A stretch of DNA of 64,000 bases from Acidobacteriota bacterium (lineage in GTDB: Bacteria; Acidobacteriota; Thermoanaerobaculia; Gp7-AA8), in contig JACPDH010000011.1 in the NCBI GenBank assembly GCA_016184115.1, forward strand, positions 1 through 64,000, given 5' to 3'. The position numbers and the translations under genes were made by a program. Position 1 is the first letter of the stretch, and the number at the start of each line of letters is the position of its first letter. The notes under the pieces were generated by a model that saw only the letters and a list, made by a program, of their open reading frames with translations, did not search any database and was not told the DNA's origin. This document shows, piece after piece, positions 9,219 through 17,641 of the stretch.

Positions 9219-12200
9219 TCAGCGCGCTTCGGCGTTGCTGTTCACATTACGTCTGACCGCGTAGGCCGGCGGAACCGGGAGCGGCGTAGGGGGAGTGGTC
9301 GCGAGCTTCGAGCGTGACAGTCCCCATCGCAGCGTAAGGCTCGCGACGAGCCGTTGGTCGAAACCGGGAGTCGGCAGCCCTTCCGTGCTGGTTCGGCTCC
9401 AGTCGGCGCCGAGCTGGAGGTTGAAGAACGCTTCCCACCAGGGGGGCGACCACTGAAGCACCAGCGCGTACTGTTCCCCTTCACTCGTACCACCGAGCTC
9501 GCTTTCGACGCGGGTGTATGAGGCTCGCGGTGTGAGGGCGAGCGAGGCTGCCGTCCATGTGAGCGCCGGCTGCAGCGACGCGAGCCAGAGGTCGGTCGTC
9601 CCGACCGGCTGCGGCGACTCCGACCTCGTCCCTGAAAGAAGGGCCGACAGCGTGACGGCGCTTCCCGCCGCACCTCCTGCCGTGAGACTCCCGGAGGTCA
9701 CCGTCGAGTCGAAGGCGCTCGTGACGTCGTCGGTCAGCTCCTGCCAGACGATCGTCTCGGCGAGAGACATCGAACCGATCGTCTCGCTCAACGTGAGCCC
9801 TAACGCGATCATCGAGCGGTCGCTTCCTGGAAGCTCGTAGTCGGGGTTTGCGTCGCCTTTCGTGGTGGTTGCGGAGGCGGTTGCGCTTGCGACGAATCGG
9901 GAGTTGACGGGTGCCACGACGGTCAGCATCGCCGCGTTCTCCTCCACGCTCTGTCCCGAGCCGTCGGCCAACGTTCCGCTTCGTTGCGTGCGCAGCTGAA
10001 GCGAGAGCATCGTCGATCCGAACGACTTGCCAAGCGTCAGGTCTCCCCCGGTCCTGTCCGGTACGCCGCCAACGCTGATGCCGAGGTTCGCGGGATTCAC
10101 CAGGTCGGCATCGACGTCCCTTACGTTGAGGCCCCAGGTGAACGTGCCTTTCGCCCCCGCTGCGCCAAAACGGACACCGATGCCGTCGTAGTCGTCACCG
10201 TTGGCCTGCGAGACTCCGTCGAGCGTTCCCTCAGCGCCTTCGACGACGAAGGTGAGCGACGGGCTCGCGACGAACCTCCAGAGAAACCCGATCGCCTCCG
10301 CTTCGGTTTGCGGACCATCTTCCGTCGCTGAGCCACGCGCCCGCATACCGAACACGCGGAGCAGCGAGCGGTTCGTGTCTCCGGGCGCCTCCCATGCCGC
10401 GGCGGTGATCCGTTGCGTCAGGTCGTACGCGCTCACGGCGCCGGCAGCATCGTCATGAAATGTGTCGTATAGCGACAGGCTGCCGAGCGTCGTCGTGACC
10501 TTGCCAAGGATTCCGCCTCGCGCGAGTCCTGCAGCGAGGAACTCGCTCTGATCGAGAAACTCGGGCGGCGAATATCCGGCGCGAAGCTCTTCGCGCGAAC
10601 GCGCTTGCAGAGCTCCAAGCTCCAACTGCCATGCACGGTTCTCCTGCGCCGTGTCGTACTTCGGGTCGAGATCCTTGCGCCCGCTGAGATCGCCCGTCCA
10701 TTTCGTGAAGTAGGAGACGTCGCGAATGTCTCCGACGGTCGTTAGTTGAAGCCGCGCCGCATCGGCAACCGACGGCACGTCTTCGTCGGTTCCACTCGCG
10801 CTTCCGAGCAATGTGAGCGCCCAGTCTTGCGGTTGTTCGGTCGCGACTGGCTGCGCGACCGCGGCGGGCGACTCCTGGGACTGCCCAGAGTCGCTTTCCG
10901 GAAGTCGCATCGCGGCAAGGCGCACGGCGGACGGGCTCGGTCCGGCTCGCCGGCTCGAAGACGCGAGCGGACCACCGGAGCTTTCCGGCACGACGAACTC
11001 TCGCCAGGCGGTGGGACGGCCGCGGACGTCACCGGGAAACACTGCATAGACGCGTATGCGCGCTTTGCCAGCGCCTAGCGACGCGAGCGCCTTCTCGTCG
11101 GGGCTCCAGTGCGAATCGGAAAGGCGAATCGTGCGCGAGGGTCTGTCGTCATCGCGCGCGAGCTCGACCGCGTATCCGGATGCGCCCGGTACGATCGTCC
11201 AGCGAAAGAGTGCGGCGGAACGGACGATCGATTCGCCGTCGCCAGGCTCGAGAATCCGCAGCCCGCTGTTGCTCTCGATGCTGACGATGACGGGTACAGG
11301 CTCGGTCGTGAGCTGTTGAGGCTGTTCGACGGCGAGCTCGAGCCGGTGCTCACCGGCCGTCGCGACGGGAATCGGCATCTTCGCAGTCACCTCGACTGGA
11401 TAGCCGCCGCTGGCGGCGACGACGAACTGGTCGAACGGAGCGCCGTCGAAGCGCCAGGTGCCGACGATCGTCCCGACCCCGGTCGTCGCGAGCACCGCGC
11501 GTGGGTAGACGGGATCTGCAACTGTGACCGCCGCATAAGGGCGAGGGAAGACGATGGCCGCCGTTGGTACGCTCAGCGGCGCGCCTAACGAGCTTGGAGG
11601 CACCACGAGCACCGGCAGCCCGCCTGCGGTCGAAGCGCGGTCTGGATTCCTCAACTCGACTCGATACTGGCCCACCGGTGTAGCCGCCGGGGTGTCGACG
11701 ATGAGAGTGGCGAGTGTGGACGACGCCACGACGATGCTGACCACGACGGGGCCAGGAGGCGTGAAGGTGACGGTTGCGCCCTGGCGGAAATGCGACCCGA
11801 CGAGGCGCATCGCCACGCCTTTGCTCCCCGCGGTCAAGGCAGGAGGCGTCGCGCTCGTGAGCTCCGGCGGAGGAGGCATGACGGTGATCGCGAGCGCCGC
11901 GGTTCTCGATCCAACGAGCGCCGTCGACGTCGCCGAGAACGTCGCCGCTGAAGTTCCGGGCACCGCCGTGATCGAAGGTTGCACGGAGACCTGGCGAGAG
12001 GCTCCCGCATCGAGCGCGAAAGCCGCCGGAGAGAAGGCGATGCCGGGAATGTTAGGCGCAAAGACGTCGAGCGTGCCGTTGAATCCGTTGATTCCCGTCG
12101 CAGTCACGGTCACGGTGCCCTGCTGTCCCGCGGTGACGGCGAGAGCGGGCGGCGTCACGGCGAGCGTCGCGTCAGGCGGAGGAGCGACCGTCAGCATGAG

Positions 12201-13196
12201 CGTTGCCGAAGCGTTGACCGCTGCTCCCGGGTCGGCCGCCTGTGCGGCGATTGCATAGCTCCCCGGCACGGCGGCCGTGGCACGGACAGAGACCGCGATC
12301 GACTGACCCGGCGGAAGCGCGGGAGAAGCGAGGGCGAGCGGGGTGATCTCGACTCCGCTCGGGATCGCGCCCCAGCTCATTGTCGGTGTTCCGGTGTAGC
12401 CGTTACCGGGAGTCAGTACGATCGCGCTCGCGACGGAGGGGCCTCCCGCCGCTACCGTGAGCGACGGAGGAGTGAATGCCAGCGTCAACGTCGGCGGTTG
12501 AACGATGACGGAGAGTGGAATCGTGCGCGTTTGTGGGCCGGCCAGGACCCACGATGCGACGAGCGTGCCGGAGTGAAGCCCCGGGGGCGTTCGCGCCGCG
12601 ACTGCGATCTGAAAGTCGAGCGGCGCATAGGGAGGCACGGCCGTCTGTGGCCCGCTGGCGCTGATGCCTGAAGGGAATCCGATGAAGCTGTAGGTGACGC
12701 CGGAGTTGAAGCCAAACTGCGGCACGGTCGTAACGCGCACGCTCGCCGACGAGCTCCAGGCGATCGAGGGTGGGTTAGGCGCAACGATCGTCTGAAAGTC
12801 GGGGTCGCCGACGACGAGTGTGAATAGTCCGGCGCCGGCACCGTAGTCGGGGAGCGTAGTGATCGTGATCGGGTAGATTCCGGGCGGCGTCGCGGACGTT
12901 GTGACGATCTCGAACGTGGCGTTGGCGACGCCGGTCGGTGTGAACAGAAGCACCACGGTACCCGGCACGACGGAGGCGCCGGGAGGGATTCCGGTGAAGA
13001 CGGCATTCGCGACGGAGGGTCCGGGGGCGACCGTCGCGGTCAGCGTCACGAGGGGAGCCGCGTCGCCCGGAGCGATCGTGGACGACGGAGGAGATGTTGT
13101 GATCGCCGCCCCGCCTGGGAGCGTCACGACCACCGACACGAGAATGAGAATACACGTCCGAACTGCGTGCGCCGGCAGTCGTGAGTCACGCATCAT
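9219..13196 (-). CDS. Large exported Ig-like/IPT protein with predicted C-terminal beta-barrel
   Basis: This protein has 1325 residues. A signal peptide (about 12-31) is followed by at least five Ig-like repeats of about 95 residues, each with a signature such as LTLAFTPPSLTV or ATLAVTPPALAV, and an IPT/TIG-like domain near 490-575 (LTSATPPALTAGSKGVAM). A low-complexity Ser/Pro/Gln linker lies near 780-830. The last 500 residues alternate short amphipathic strands and turns typical of an outer-membrane beta-barrel, ending in a basic, proline-containing tail. The start is ATG 13196 or the adjacent 13193, behind GGGGGG. A surface-displayed adhesin or assembly barrel is the best guess; I know no named family spanning the whole. 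Confidence 0.85.
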   Translation of the reverse strand: MMRDSRLPAHAVRTCILILVSVVVTLPGGAAITTSPPSSTIAPGDAAPLVTLTATVAPGPSVANAVFTGIPPGASVVPGTVVLLFTPTGVANATFEIVTTSATPPGIYPITITTLPDYGAGAGLFTLVVGDPDFQTIVAPNPPSIAWSSSASVRVTTVPQFGFNSGVTYSFIGFPSGISASGPQTAVPPYAPLDFQIAVAARTPPGLHSGTLVASWVLAGPQTRTIPLSVIVQPPTLTLAFTPPSLTVAAGGPSVASAIVLTPGNGYTGTPTMSWGAIPSGVEITPLALASPALPPGQSIAVSVRATAAVPGSYAIAAQAADPGAAVNASATLMLTVAPPPDATLAVTPPALAVTAGQQGTVTVTATGINGFNGTLDVFAPNIPGIAFSPAAFALDAGASRQVSVQPSITAVPGTSAATFSATSTALVGSRTAALAITVMPPPPELTSATPPALTAGSKGVAMRLVGSHFRQGATVTFTPPGPVVVSIVVASSTLATLIVDTPAATPVGQYRVELRNPDRASTAGGLPVLVVPPSSLGAPLSVPTAAIVFPRPYAAVTVADPVYPRAVLATTGVGTIVGTWRFDGAPFDQFVVAASGGYPVEVTAKMPIPVATAGEHRLELAVEQPQQLTTEPVPVIVSIESNSGLRILEPGDGESIVRSAALFRWTIVPGASGYAVELARDDDRPSRTIRLSDSHWSPDEKALASLGAGKARIRVYAVFPGDVRGRPTAWREFVVPESSGGPLASSSRRAGPSPSAVRLAAMRLPESDSGQSQESPAAVAQPVATEQPQDWALTLLGSASGTDEDVPSVADAARLQLTTVGDIRDVSYFTKWTGDLSGRKDLDPKYDTAQENRAWQLELGALQARSREELRAGYSPPEFLDQSEFLAAGLARGGILGKVTTTLGSLSLYDTFHDDAAGAVSAYDLTQRITAAAWEAPGDTNRSLLRVFGMRARGSATEDGPQTEAEAIGFLWRFVASPSLTFVVEGAEGTLDGVSQANGDDYDGIGVRFGAAGAKGTFTWGLNVRDVDADLVNPANLGISVGGVPDRTGGDLTLGKSFGSTMLSLQLRTQRSGTLADGSGQSVEENAAMLTVVAPVNSRFVASATASATTTKGDANPDYELPGSDRSMIALGLTLSETIGSMSLAETIVWQELTDDVTSAFDSTVTSGSLTAGGAAGSAVTLSALLSGTRSESPQPVGTTDLWLASLQPALTWTAASLALTPRASYTRVESELGGTSEGEQYALVLQWSPPWWEAFFNLQLGADWSRTSTEGLPTPGFDQRLVASLTLRWGLSRSKLATTPPTPLPVPPAYAVRRNVNSNAEAR

Positions 13197-13260
13197 CCCC
13201 CCAAAGCTGCGTGTCGGGCCAGTACGGCGAGGCGTCGCACGAGGCCCGGATCGCCGTTTG

Positions 13261-13959
13261 CTACTTGAGTGTCACATTGCACTTGGCGCCCGCTGGATAC
13301 CCGCCGCCGACGACCTCGGGTGCCATGATCGACTTTCCTCCGAGCAGGTCTTCCGGCAGGACCCAGTCGCCGAGGCGACCCGAATTCGGGATCTCCCAGT
13401 GGAGGGTCTTCCCTTTTGCGACCGTGATGGCCGACTTGTTCGTAATGACGATGTCGTTAGGGAACTCGACCGGAGTTCCCTGCACGATGCAGTCGAATGT
13501 AGGCTTCAGAACGTGAACGGGAGTCTTTGCCCTCACCGGGGCCACTTGAAGAGTGGCGGGTGCAGCGACGGTGCACGGCGCGATCTGGCCCGCGGGATGG
13601 CCCCCGGGAAGCTGGCCGGATGCGAGCACTCCAGCGCCGACGGCGAGGTCTGCCGCGAGCGTGTACTTGCCCTTCCGCGAGGTGTTAGGGATGGACCAGT
13701 CGACGATCCATCCCTTGGCGATGACCGCGTTGCCTGCATTCTTGATGTACAGGTCGTCGGGGAACTCGACGGGGTTGCCCTGGACGACACATTCGACTTT
13801 CCTCATCTCTGCAATCGCCTGTGCCGCGGGGACTCGTTGCGCCACGGCGGGAGACTGCTGTGCGGGCGCCTTCGTGGGCTCCACGGCGACCGCCGGTATC
13901 GCGATGACCAGCGCGACCAGAAACAGGAAGAGAAACGACGCTCTCAATCTCGATTTCAC
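13261..13959 (-). CDS. Exported protein with duplicated ~75-residue domain
   Basis: This 232-residue protein is not recognised. GTG 13959 is the start because AGGAGG lies 6 bases before it. After a signal peptide (8-25) come two clearly homologous halves, about 57-131 and 155-229. Each begins with C-x-VQG-x-PVEFP, has a middle W-x-IPN motif and ends with a G-H/Y-PAG motif and a second cysteine. One disulfide per domain is likely. The spacing of conserved residues suggests a small beta-sandwich, possibly carbohydrate- or protein-binding. It lies 64 bases upstream of the large barrel protein gene on the same strand, so the two may work together at the cell surface. Confidence 0.82.
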   Translation of the reverse strand: MKSRLRASFLFLFLVALVIAIPAVAVEPTKAPAQQSPAVAQRVPAAQAIAEMRKVECVVQGNPVEFPDDLYIKNAGNAVIAKGWIVDWSIPNTSRKGKYTLAADLAVGAGVLASGQLPGGHPAGQIAPCTVAAPATLQVAPVRAKTPVHVLKPTFDCIVQGTPVEFPNDIVITNKSAITVAKGKTLHWEIPNSGRLGDWVLPEDLLGGKSIMAPEVVGGGYPAGAKCNVTLK

Positions 13960-14730
13960 GTGACACCTCCTGATGTCATTCTTCTGTTAGGCCTGCGTAC
14001 GGGGTGCGCGGCACCCCGAAACGCGGGACGACATTCGTACGAGCACGTGAATCGATTTTGCGCCGGATTCATGAGGGAGACGAAGTGATCGGGGACGGCT
14101 GCCTCGCGCATACAACCCGTTGAGCCAGCGACGGTTATCAGGAACTCGGGTCATCGGCCACTCACGACCGCGACGGACCGCACGCGACATCGATGAGATC
14201 TGAACGTCCAGCCGCCGGGAATCCGCGCTGGAGAGTGCGAGATCGCGGTCCCTCGTCACGATGCGCTGTGACGGGACGCGGGGCAACGTCGTGCTGGGAG
14301 CAGGGTCATCGCGGCTCGTCCTGCCGTCGTTCGCCGGCCACCGATGACCAAAGCGTGCGCGAGTCGTCATCGCTCCTCGCTCTGGTCGCCAACCACGAAT
14401 GACCAAGGAACCAAGAGGCGCACGCCGGAGGCGTCACGGAGGGTCGAACCTGGAAATCCATTCTGGGCGGGATTCCCGGGTTCGAAATTCGGTGTTCGAC
14501 GTACGAACGTTGACCTTCTTCTCCTAACTCCAGGCCATTGCGGCAGACCGCGCGTCGCGACCAGGACGAGACAAAAGGGAACCGGTTCTGCGGATCGGCA
14601 GGGTCAGGTTTGCTGGTTTTGCGTCTCCGGGAGAGGTGGGGGGCACGATGTCACGGGACTGGGCCGGCGCAAACCGAGGAGGGCTCGAGGGGCGGCACTG
14701 CCGCTATAATCGGGCTGGAGCCTGGACCGA
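13960..14730. other. Intergenic region, 771 bp, no gene seen
   Basis: No convincing coding sequence. There is a hairpin GGGGTGC-gcg-GCACCCC at 14001-14017. Positions 14460-14545 loosely resemble the right half and downstream flank of the long hairpin at 5951-6020 and could be a decayed copy of that family. A TATAAT hexamer sits at 14705-14710, 20 bases before the TTG start of the next gene. Confidence 0.55.
14705..14710 (+). promoter_or_regulatory. Possible -10 element
   Basis: A consensus TATAAT lies 20 bases upstream of the TTG start at 14731 and would give a leader of about 14 bases. I see no good -35 hexamer at the right distance, so this is tentative. Confidence 0.4.
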
Positions 14731-16299
14731 TTGATCCCGACCCTCGAGAAGCTCAAGGCGATCGCCGCACTTCGCACCGGTGACATCGCCGAGGTGCCGT
14801 TCGCCCATCTCGTGCTCGCCCTCGCGGTGAACGGTCACAGCGCCGTGCTCGAAATGAAGCGCACGCCGCTCGAGAAGCAGATCGTCTTCGACGACGGAGC
14901 GCCGGTTGACTGCGTGTCGAATGTTGCCACGGAGACGCTGGGGCGCTTCATGATCTCGCTCGGCAAGCTGACGGAGAGCGAATACCACACGGTGCTCAAC
15001 GCATCGATCGCGAAGGATGTGCCGTTCGAGGAGCTCCTCGTCGAGCACGAGATCGTCAGTCCGACCGACCTCTACAAGCTTCTCCAGCAGAACCTCGCGC
15101 GCAAGTTGCTCGATGGATTCAGCTGGGCTTCGGGGACATTTCGGATCTCGCACGACCTTCCCCAGGTCGGTTCACCTCTTCGCGTGCGCCCCGCTCAGCT
15201 TCTCGTGACGGGCATTGCGCGATTCGCGTCACAGCGCGATGTCGACGAGTCGGTCAGCTCGATGGGGGAGAAGAAGCTCGCGTTGAATCCTGCACCGCTC
15301 TTCCCACTCGAGGAGATTCGCCTAACGGAAGAGCAACACGCACTCACGCGCGCGCTCTCGACCGCGAAGAGCGTCGCGGAGCTCGGCGCATCGGTCGCGA
15401 GTGAGGCCGAGGAGTTGAACCGTCTGCTCTACCCTCTGCTGCTCCTCAGAATCGCGATCCCCGAAGACGAATTGCCAGCGGCGGCGCAGGAACCGGCGGT
15501 TCTCCCGAAGATGGAGCTCGAGGCTTCGGTCGCCACTGAGGAGCTCGCGGTCCCGTTCTTGAAGCAGGTCGTCCCCTCGAAGGTCGAGCTCGAGGAGGTC
15601 GTGGCGACATCGCGTGACGATCTCATGCGCGTCTACCTTTCGTTCCGGCGTCGCGATCCGTTCGACCTGTTCGATCTGCAGGAGAACGCGACGCTGAGCG
15701 TGATCAACGCGGCGTGGGAGTCGTTCGCGAGAAAATTCGCACCTTGGACGTTTGCGTCGGACACGACCGAGGCGCTCCAGGAAAAGGCGCAAGAGATCTT
15801 CTACGCTGGCGCCCGTGCGTATGCGGAGCTTGCCGACGCGGAACGGCGCGCAATGCTGATCGAGAAGCGTCGCGCCGCGCGCGAGAAGCCGAAGCCAATC
15901 ACTTCCGCATCGGCGACGCCGGTGCCCGCTGCCGCTCCCTCCTCGGTGTCGGCTCCGGTACTGCTCGACCCCGAAGCGCAACACCGGCTCGGACGACAGC
16001 TCGCGGAAGCAGGCAGGCATCGTGAGGCGCTATCGCATTTCCAGTTCGCGGCAGAGTGCGACGCACAGAACGGCGTCTACCAGGCGGAAGTCATCTACAG
16101 CCGATTCCAGTTGATGGCGACGACGGCGACGCAGGCGCTCGGCGCGCTCAAGGAAGTGATGCGGATCGATCCGAAGTGCGGCCTAGCCTGGTTCTACGCC
16201 GGCAAAGTTCATCAGACGCTCGGGAACACGATGGAAGCCGAGGCCTACCTCGATCGCGGGAAGAACATGATGACGCTCGCGAAAAGGGGGAGGCGGTGA
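14731..16299 (+). CDS. PATAN (DUF4388)-like protein with C-terminal TPR region
   Basis: This cytoplasmic protein has 522 residues and a TTG start, with GGAG about 10 bases upstream. Residues 1-115 resemble the PATAN/DUF4388 domain seen in gliding and signalling regulators of deltaproteobacteria, acidobacteria and cyanobacteria. Residues 296-375 (DPFDLFDLQENATLSVINA and following) look like a J-domain-like helical module without the HPD motif. A Pro/Ala/Ser linker (about 385-410) leads to TPR-like helices at 415-515. Such proteins usually act as scaffolds in signalling or polarity. The gene converges on the BMC operon and is separated from it by a long hairpin; nothing ties it functionally to the compartment. 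Confidence 0.75.
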   Translation: MIPTLEKLKAIAALRTGDIAEVPFAHLVLALAVNGHSAVLEMKRTPLEKQIVFDDGAPVDCVSNVATETLGRFMISLGKLTESEYHTVLNASIAKDVPFEELLVEHEIVSPTDLYKLLQQNLARKLLDGFSWASGTFRISHDLPQVGSPLRVRPAQLLVTGIARFASQRDVDESVSSMGEKKLALNPAPLFPLEEIRLTEEQHALTRALSTAKSVAELGASVASEAEELNRLLYPLLLLRIAIPEDELPAAAQEPAVLPKMELEASVATEELAVPFLKQVVPSKVELEEVVATSRDDLMRVYLSFRRRDPFDLFDLQENATLSVINAAWESFARKFAPWTFASDTTEALQEKAQEIFYAGARAYAELADAERRAMLIEKRRAAREKPKPITSASATPVPAAAPSSVSAPVLLDPEAQHRLGRQLAEAGRHREALSHFQFAAECDAQNGVYQAEVIYSRFQLMATTATQALGALKEVMRIDPKCGLAWFYAGKVHQTLGNTMEAEAYLDRGKNMMTLAKRGRR

Positions 16300-16339
16300 G
16301 GCTGCAGTGGCGCGCAGACGTGTTTATGTCGGATAAGCC

Positions 16340-16431
16340 GAAGTGAGAACGTAGAACGTAGAATTGAGAACCCAGAAAGGGGACCGGCCTTCATTCTGGA
16401 TTCTCAATTCTACGTTCTACGTTCTAACTTC
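16340..16431. repeat. Long intergenic inverted repeat, copy B
   Basis: Two 38-base arms (16340-16377 and 16394-16431) are inverted repeats with only two mismatches, around a 16-base loop. The stem shares the GAAGT-AGAACGTAGAACG block with copy A at 5894-5989. It lies between converging genes, 40 bases past the PATAN-protein stop and 57 bases past the last BMC gene, where a bidirectional terminator would be useful. The sequence similarity of two distant copies points instead, or also, to a mobile or REP-like family. Confidence 0.85.
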
Positions 16432-16488
16432 AAGACCATCGTACGGGAACGCGCGCCCCTCCCGAGGACTCAGAATCGAGGAGCAAGA

Positions 16489-16758
16489 CTAACTCCCTTC
16501 GACCGCGTCCACGATTCCAACGATCACGCTGCGCACCGGTCCGTCGGCGGAGCCTAACACCTGACGGGCGCCGGTCCCTTCGTCGAGAATGAGAACCGGT
16601 TCGCCGATTCCCGCGCCGACGGAGTCGACCGCAATCAGGTAGTCGCCAGTCGGCACGCCGGCGGGGGAGGTCTTCTCGCAGACGAGGAGCTTTCTCCCGT
16701 CGTAGAAGGGGTGTTTGATCGTTCCGTACATCTGTCCGATGACGCGGGCGAGGATCAT
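16489..16758 (-). CDS. BMC-P pentameric shell vertex protein (EutN/CcmL family)
   Basis: This 89-residue protein starts MILARVIGQMYGTIKHP, the typical EutN/CcmL opening, and keeps the G-x-KLLVCE strand, the G-AGIGEPVLILDEGTGAR segment and the closing VGIVDAV strand. Members form pentamers that cap the 12 vertices of a microcompartment shell. It is the last gene of the operon and overlaps the preceding BMC-P gene by 4 bases (ATGA). Three non-identical BMC-P genes in one locus suggest distinct vertex types or mixed shells. Confidence 0.96.
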   Translation of the reverse strand: MILARVIGQMYGTIKHPFYDGRKLLVCEKTSPAGVPTGDYLIAVDSVGAGIGEPVLILDEGTGARQVLGSADGPVRSVIVGIVDAVEGS

Positions 16759-17033
16759 TCTGCACCCCCGAGGTCGACGCCGTCGACGATCGCGATGATC
16801 GCGTGGTCGACGGGAACGAAGGTCACGGCGAGAGCCATCGCAGCCTCGCGCCCTCCCTCGTAGGAGATGAGATCGCCTTCACCGGCGGTTCGGGTGGCGT
16901 CGGCGGCGACGATGGTACGCCCCTTGGGCTTCAGTGTCTTGTCGAGCGGCTGGACGATTAGCATTGGAACGCCTTCGAGCCCCTTGTAGAGCTCACATGC
17001 GACCACCTGCCCGACGACGCGTCCCAGGAGCAT
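16755..17033 (-). CDS. BMC-P pentameric shell vertex protein (EutN/CcmL family)
   Basis: This 92-residue paralogue starts MLLGRVVGQVVACELYKGL. The family's VP-MLIVQPLD strand and final AIIAIVDGVD strand are present. The middle segment differs from the usual G-AG-GE-VL: it reads RTAGEGDLISYEGGREAAM, so its subunit interface or outward surface may differ from the other two. The start overlaps the BMC-T stop by one base (TGATG) and the end overlaps the next BMC-P gene, so the shell genes are tightly coupled in translation. Confidence 0.95.
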   Translation of the reverse strand: MLLGRVVGQVVACELYKGLEGVPMLIVQPLDKTLKPKGRTIVAADATRTAGEGDLISYEGGREAAMALAVTFVPVDHAIIAIVDGVDLGGAE

Positions 17034-17641
17034 CAGCCACGCTCCCCGTCGAGCTCGATGAGCTGCGCGTGATCGAAATGCGAGGAGTCGGCGACCGCAC
17101 GCTCGAGCGTCTCGTGCGGCGCAGCGACGATGCGGAAGCTGTAGCCTTGCGCGGGGCTTCCATGGCCTGACGCCGCGAGTGCCGCCGCTTCCTCGACGTC
17201 AGGCAGGGAGCCAGCGAGGAAGGCGATGCCTTTACCCGCGAGGCCGGCATCGGCGAGCCGCATCTCGATGAGCTCGACCGGAACCCCTTTGAGTGCGGCC
17301 TCGACCGCACGGACGATCGACGCAGCCGTTGCAGTCTCCAGGACGAGCAGCGACCCGCCGGCCATGCGGCGCTCTCCAAATACCGATTCGGCGAGGTGCT
17401 GATGCGCATCGGGAAGAAACGTGGAGTCGATGATCGCGTCGCTCGACACGGCGAGCGCGATGTTGAGCGACTCGGCGGTCGCGGCGGTCGAGCCGCCGAA
17501 TACGACGAGGAAACGCCCACGCGTCACGGTACCCGATCGGATGAAGGCGATCGGCGCCTTCTTCAGAATCGCGTCGACGGCGTAAATGCCGGCTGGGACA
17601 TTGTCGAAATCGAGTACCGCGAGTGCCGCGAACTTCTTCAT
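17033..17641 (-). CDS. BMC-T tandem-domain trimeric shell protein (single-layer type)
   Basis: This 202-residue protein has two BMC folds in tandem. The first is about 4-65 (FAALAVLDFDNVPAG, then AVDAILKKAPIAF) and the second about 108-175 (GGSLLVLETATAAS, then GKGIAFLAGSLPDVEE). The start ATG 17641 overlaps the aldehyde dehydrogenase stop (TAATG); a longer reading from 17683 lies inside that gene. The organisation is like the single-layer BMC-T of Haliangium-type shells: no long permutation and no central Cys for an Fe-S cluster (the sequence has no Cys). Three copies would form a pseudohexameric tile. Confidence 0.92.
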   Translation of the reverse strand: MKKFAALAVLDFDNVPAGIYAVDAILKKAPIAFIRSGTVTRGRFLVVFGGSTAATAESLNIALAVSSDAIIDSTFLPDAHQHLAESVFGERRMAGGSLLVLETATAASIVRAVEAALKGVPVELIEMRLADAGLAGKGIAFLAGSLPDVEEAAALAASGHGSPAQGYSFRIVAAPHETLERAVADSSHFDHAQLIELDGERG

